From the NCBI GenBank assembly GCA_003231075.1, contig QIIF01000082.1, forward strand, positions 1 to 5,988: a stretch of DNA of 5,988 nucleotides. Direction: 5' to 3'. Both the position numbers and the translations under genes were made by a program. Each line of letters starts with the position of its first letter. Within the stretch, counting starts at the first letter, position 1. Positions 5,606-5,988 of this stretch are shown here, piece after piece. The DNA is from Candidatus Falkowiibacteriota bacterium (GTDB taxonomy: Bacteria; Patescibacteriota; Patescibacteriia; Patescibacteriales; SZUA-104). The notes below the pieces were generated by a model. The model was not told the DNA's origin, did not search any database, and worked only from the letters and a program-made list of their open reading frames with translations.

Positions 5606-5875
5606 AATAAAATTAGTTGAAATTCCCAACGAGTTTTGCGTCCTCAGTTGAAAATTAATAACGCTGTCGCTGAAAGCGACATAAATTTTTTTAATAGAGA
5701 TTCAATAAAAATTAACCAATTCCCTAATTTCTCTAAACGCGTAATCTTAGCTAACCACCTTTTCTAATATTTCCTCCTCATTCATCGCAATCATTTTAAT
5801 TGTTTTGTTTTCTTATTTTACTATAAAATTTAATTTATCGTTAAGGAATTTGAATATAAATAACATAAATAAATA
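5606..5875. other. Leader of the cysteine operon with possible gene remnants
   Basis: No intact gene is supported in these 270 bases. On the - strand a 15-codon ORF (5747-5794, MIAMNEEEILEKVVS) is followed in another frame by 39 open codons (5644-5763) containing ITRLEKLGNWLIFIESLLKK. Together these could be a frameshifted small gene, or chance. A GAGGAGG sequence (- strand, 5773-5779) lies inside the first piece with no well-spaced start codon after it. A weak promoter candidate for the operon, TTGGTT then 17 bases then TATTAA, lies on the - strand at about 5691-5719. Confidence 0.35.
5666..5680. other. Small hairpin in the leader of the cysteine operon
   Basis: GTCGCT (5666-5671) and AGCGAC (5675-5680) form a perfect 6-bp stem around GAA. 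On the + strand a run of seven T follows at 5686-5692, which would look like a terminator, but no + strand gene reads into it. On the - strand it would sit about 60 bases before the beta-synthase ATG and is followed only by a weak AATTTTC. It could fold in the operon leader; no known riboswitch was recognised. Confidence 0.4.
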
Positions 5876-5941
5876 CCCCCAACCCCCAATATCCGCGGGG
5901 GCTTCCGATGATATGCCCCCGCGGATATTGGGGGTTGGGGG
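5876..5941. repeat. Perfect 27-bp inverted repeat with 12-base loop
   Basis: The left arm (5876-5902) and right arm (5915-5941) are exact reverse complements over 27 bases, separated by TTCCGATGATAT. Each arm combines a C5-AA-C5 (or G5-TT-G5) block, an AATATCCGCGG core and a further G5 or C5 run. The element is very GC-rich in an otherwise AT-rich gap, and pairing stops abruptly on both sides. Likely roles are a short palindromic mobile or repeat element, or a very stable transcript end. No long T-tract and no clear target duplication flank it. Confidence 0.93.
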
Positions 5942-5988
5942 ATTATAAATATAATGTGCCGTTAGACCTAATTTAATAATTAGTTAAT
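5942..5988. other. AT-rich window end with two -10-like boxes and a small palindrome
   Basis: No gene is seen in these last 47 bases. TATAAT occurs on the + strand at 5950-5955 and on the - strand at 5942-5947, both right beside the large inverted repeat, but neither has a good -35 partner. CTAATT (5968-5973) and AATTAG (5978-5983) form a 6-bp inverted repeat around TAAT. Any of these may be chance in AT-rich DNA. Confidence 0.25.

Noticed and set aside
5606..5629. TTG at 5629 as the beta-synthase start
   Set aside because: The eight added residues do not resemble the family, while the ATG at 5605 begins right where the conserved domain does.
5690..5765. T-box or SAM riboswitch in the cysteine operon leader
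   Set aside because: A GGTGG followed later by ACGCG on the - strand hinted at a T-box antiterminator, but the conserved core is not contiguous, no specifier stem was found, and no S-box core is present.
5942..5955. Consensus TATAAT boxes on both strands beside the large palindrome
   Set aside because: Neither has a reasonable -35 partner at 16-18 bases, and such boxes are common in AT-rich DNA, so they are not called as promoters.

Overview
The window looks like chromosomal DNA from an AT-rich bacterium, most likely a member of the Candidate Phyla Radiation (Patescibacteria, Parcubacteria-like). This is inferred from several features: tightly packed genes with almost no Shine-Dalgarno sequences, an AT-rich low-complexity repeat inserted in frame in miaA, a YafQ/RelE-type toxin-antitoxin pair packed against a housekeeping gene, and G/C-rich palindromes in the intergenic gaps. 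No rRNA or marker tree is available here, so the assignment is moderate at best.

Left part, + strand (1-2184): the last 19 codons of a dUTPase gene, recognised by its glycine-rich motif V. Next comes a gap of about 140 bases with a hairpin and a good sigma-70-type promoter. Three tightly spaced genes follow: a small antitoxin, a RelE/YafQ-like toxin overlapping it by 17 bases, and gatB starting 6 bases after the toxin. The promoter before the antitoxin is the only clear one, so toxin-antitoxin and gatB are probably co-transcribed. GatB is the tRNA-binding and phosphorylating subunit of the Asp/Glu-tRNA amidotransferase; gatA and gatC are not in the window.

Middle (2185-3467): gatB converges on miaA (- strand), which encodes tRNA dimethylallyltransferase. 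A short gap between them holds two stem-loops and an 8-bp tandem repeat; the stronger stem-loop reaches into the miaA stop codon. MiaA is intact but carries an extra segment of about 30 residues encoded by a 32-bp tandem duplication. A gap of about 200 bases upstream of miaA holds a hairpin and possibly the remains of a decayed small gene.

Right part, - strand (3468-5605): a two-gene transsulfuration operon, transcribed right to left. A cystathionine beta-synthase-type PLP enzyme comes first; after an 11-base gap comes a cystathionine gamma-lyase/gamma-synthase family PLP enzyme. Together they could convert homocysteine plus serine (or O-acetylserine) through cystathionine to cysteine. Both enzymes keep their PLP-binding lysines and main motifs.

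Right end (5606-5988): about 380 bases without a convincing gene. It contains short open stretches that may be gene remnants, a small hairpin, and a perfect 27-bp inverted repeat with a 12-base loop, the most striking non-coding structure in the window. I found no CRISPR array, tRNA, rRNA, insertion sequence or clearly new multi-gene system.
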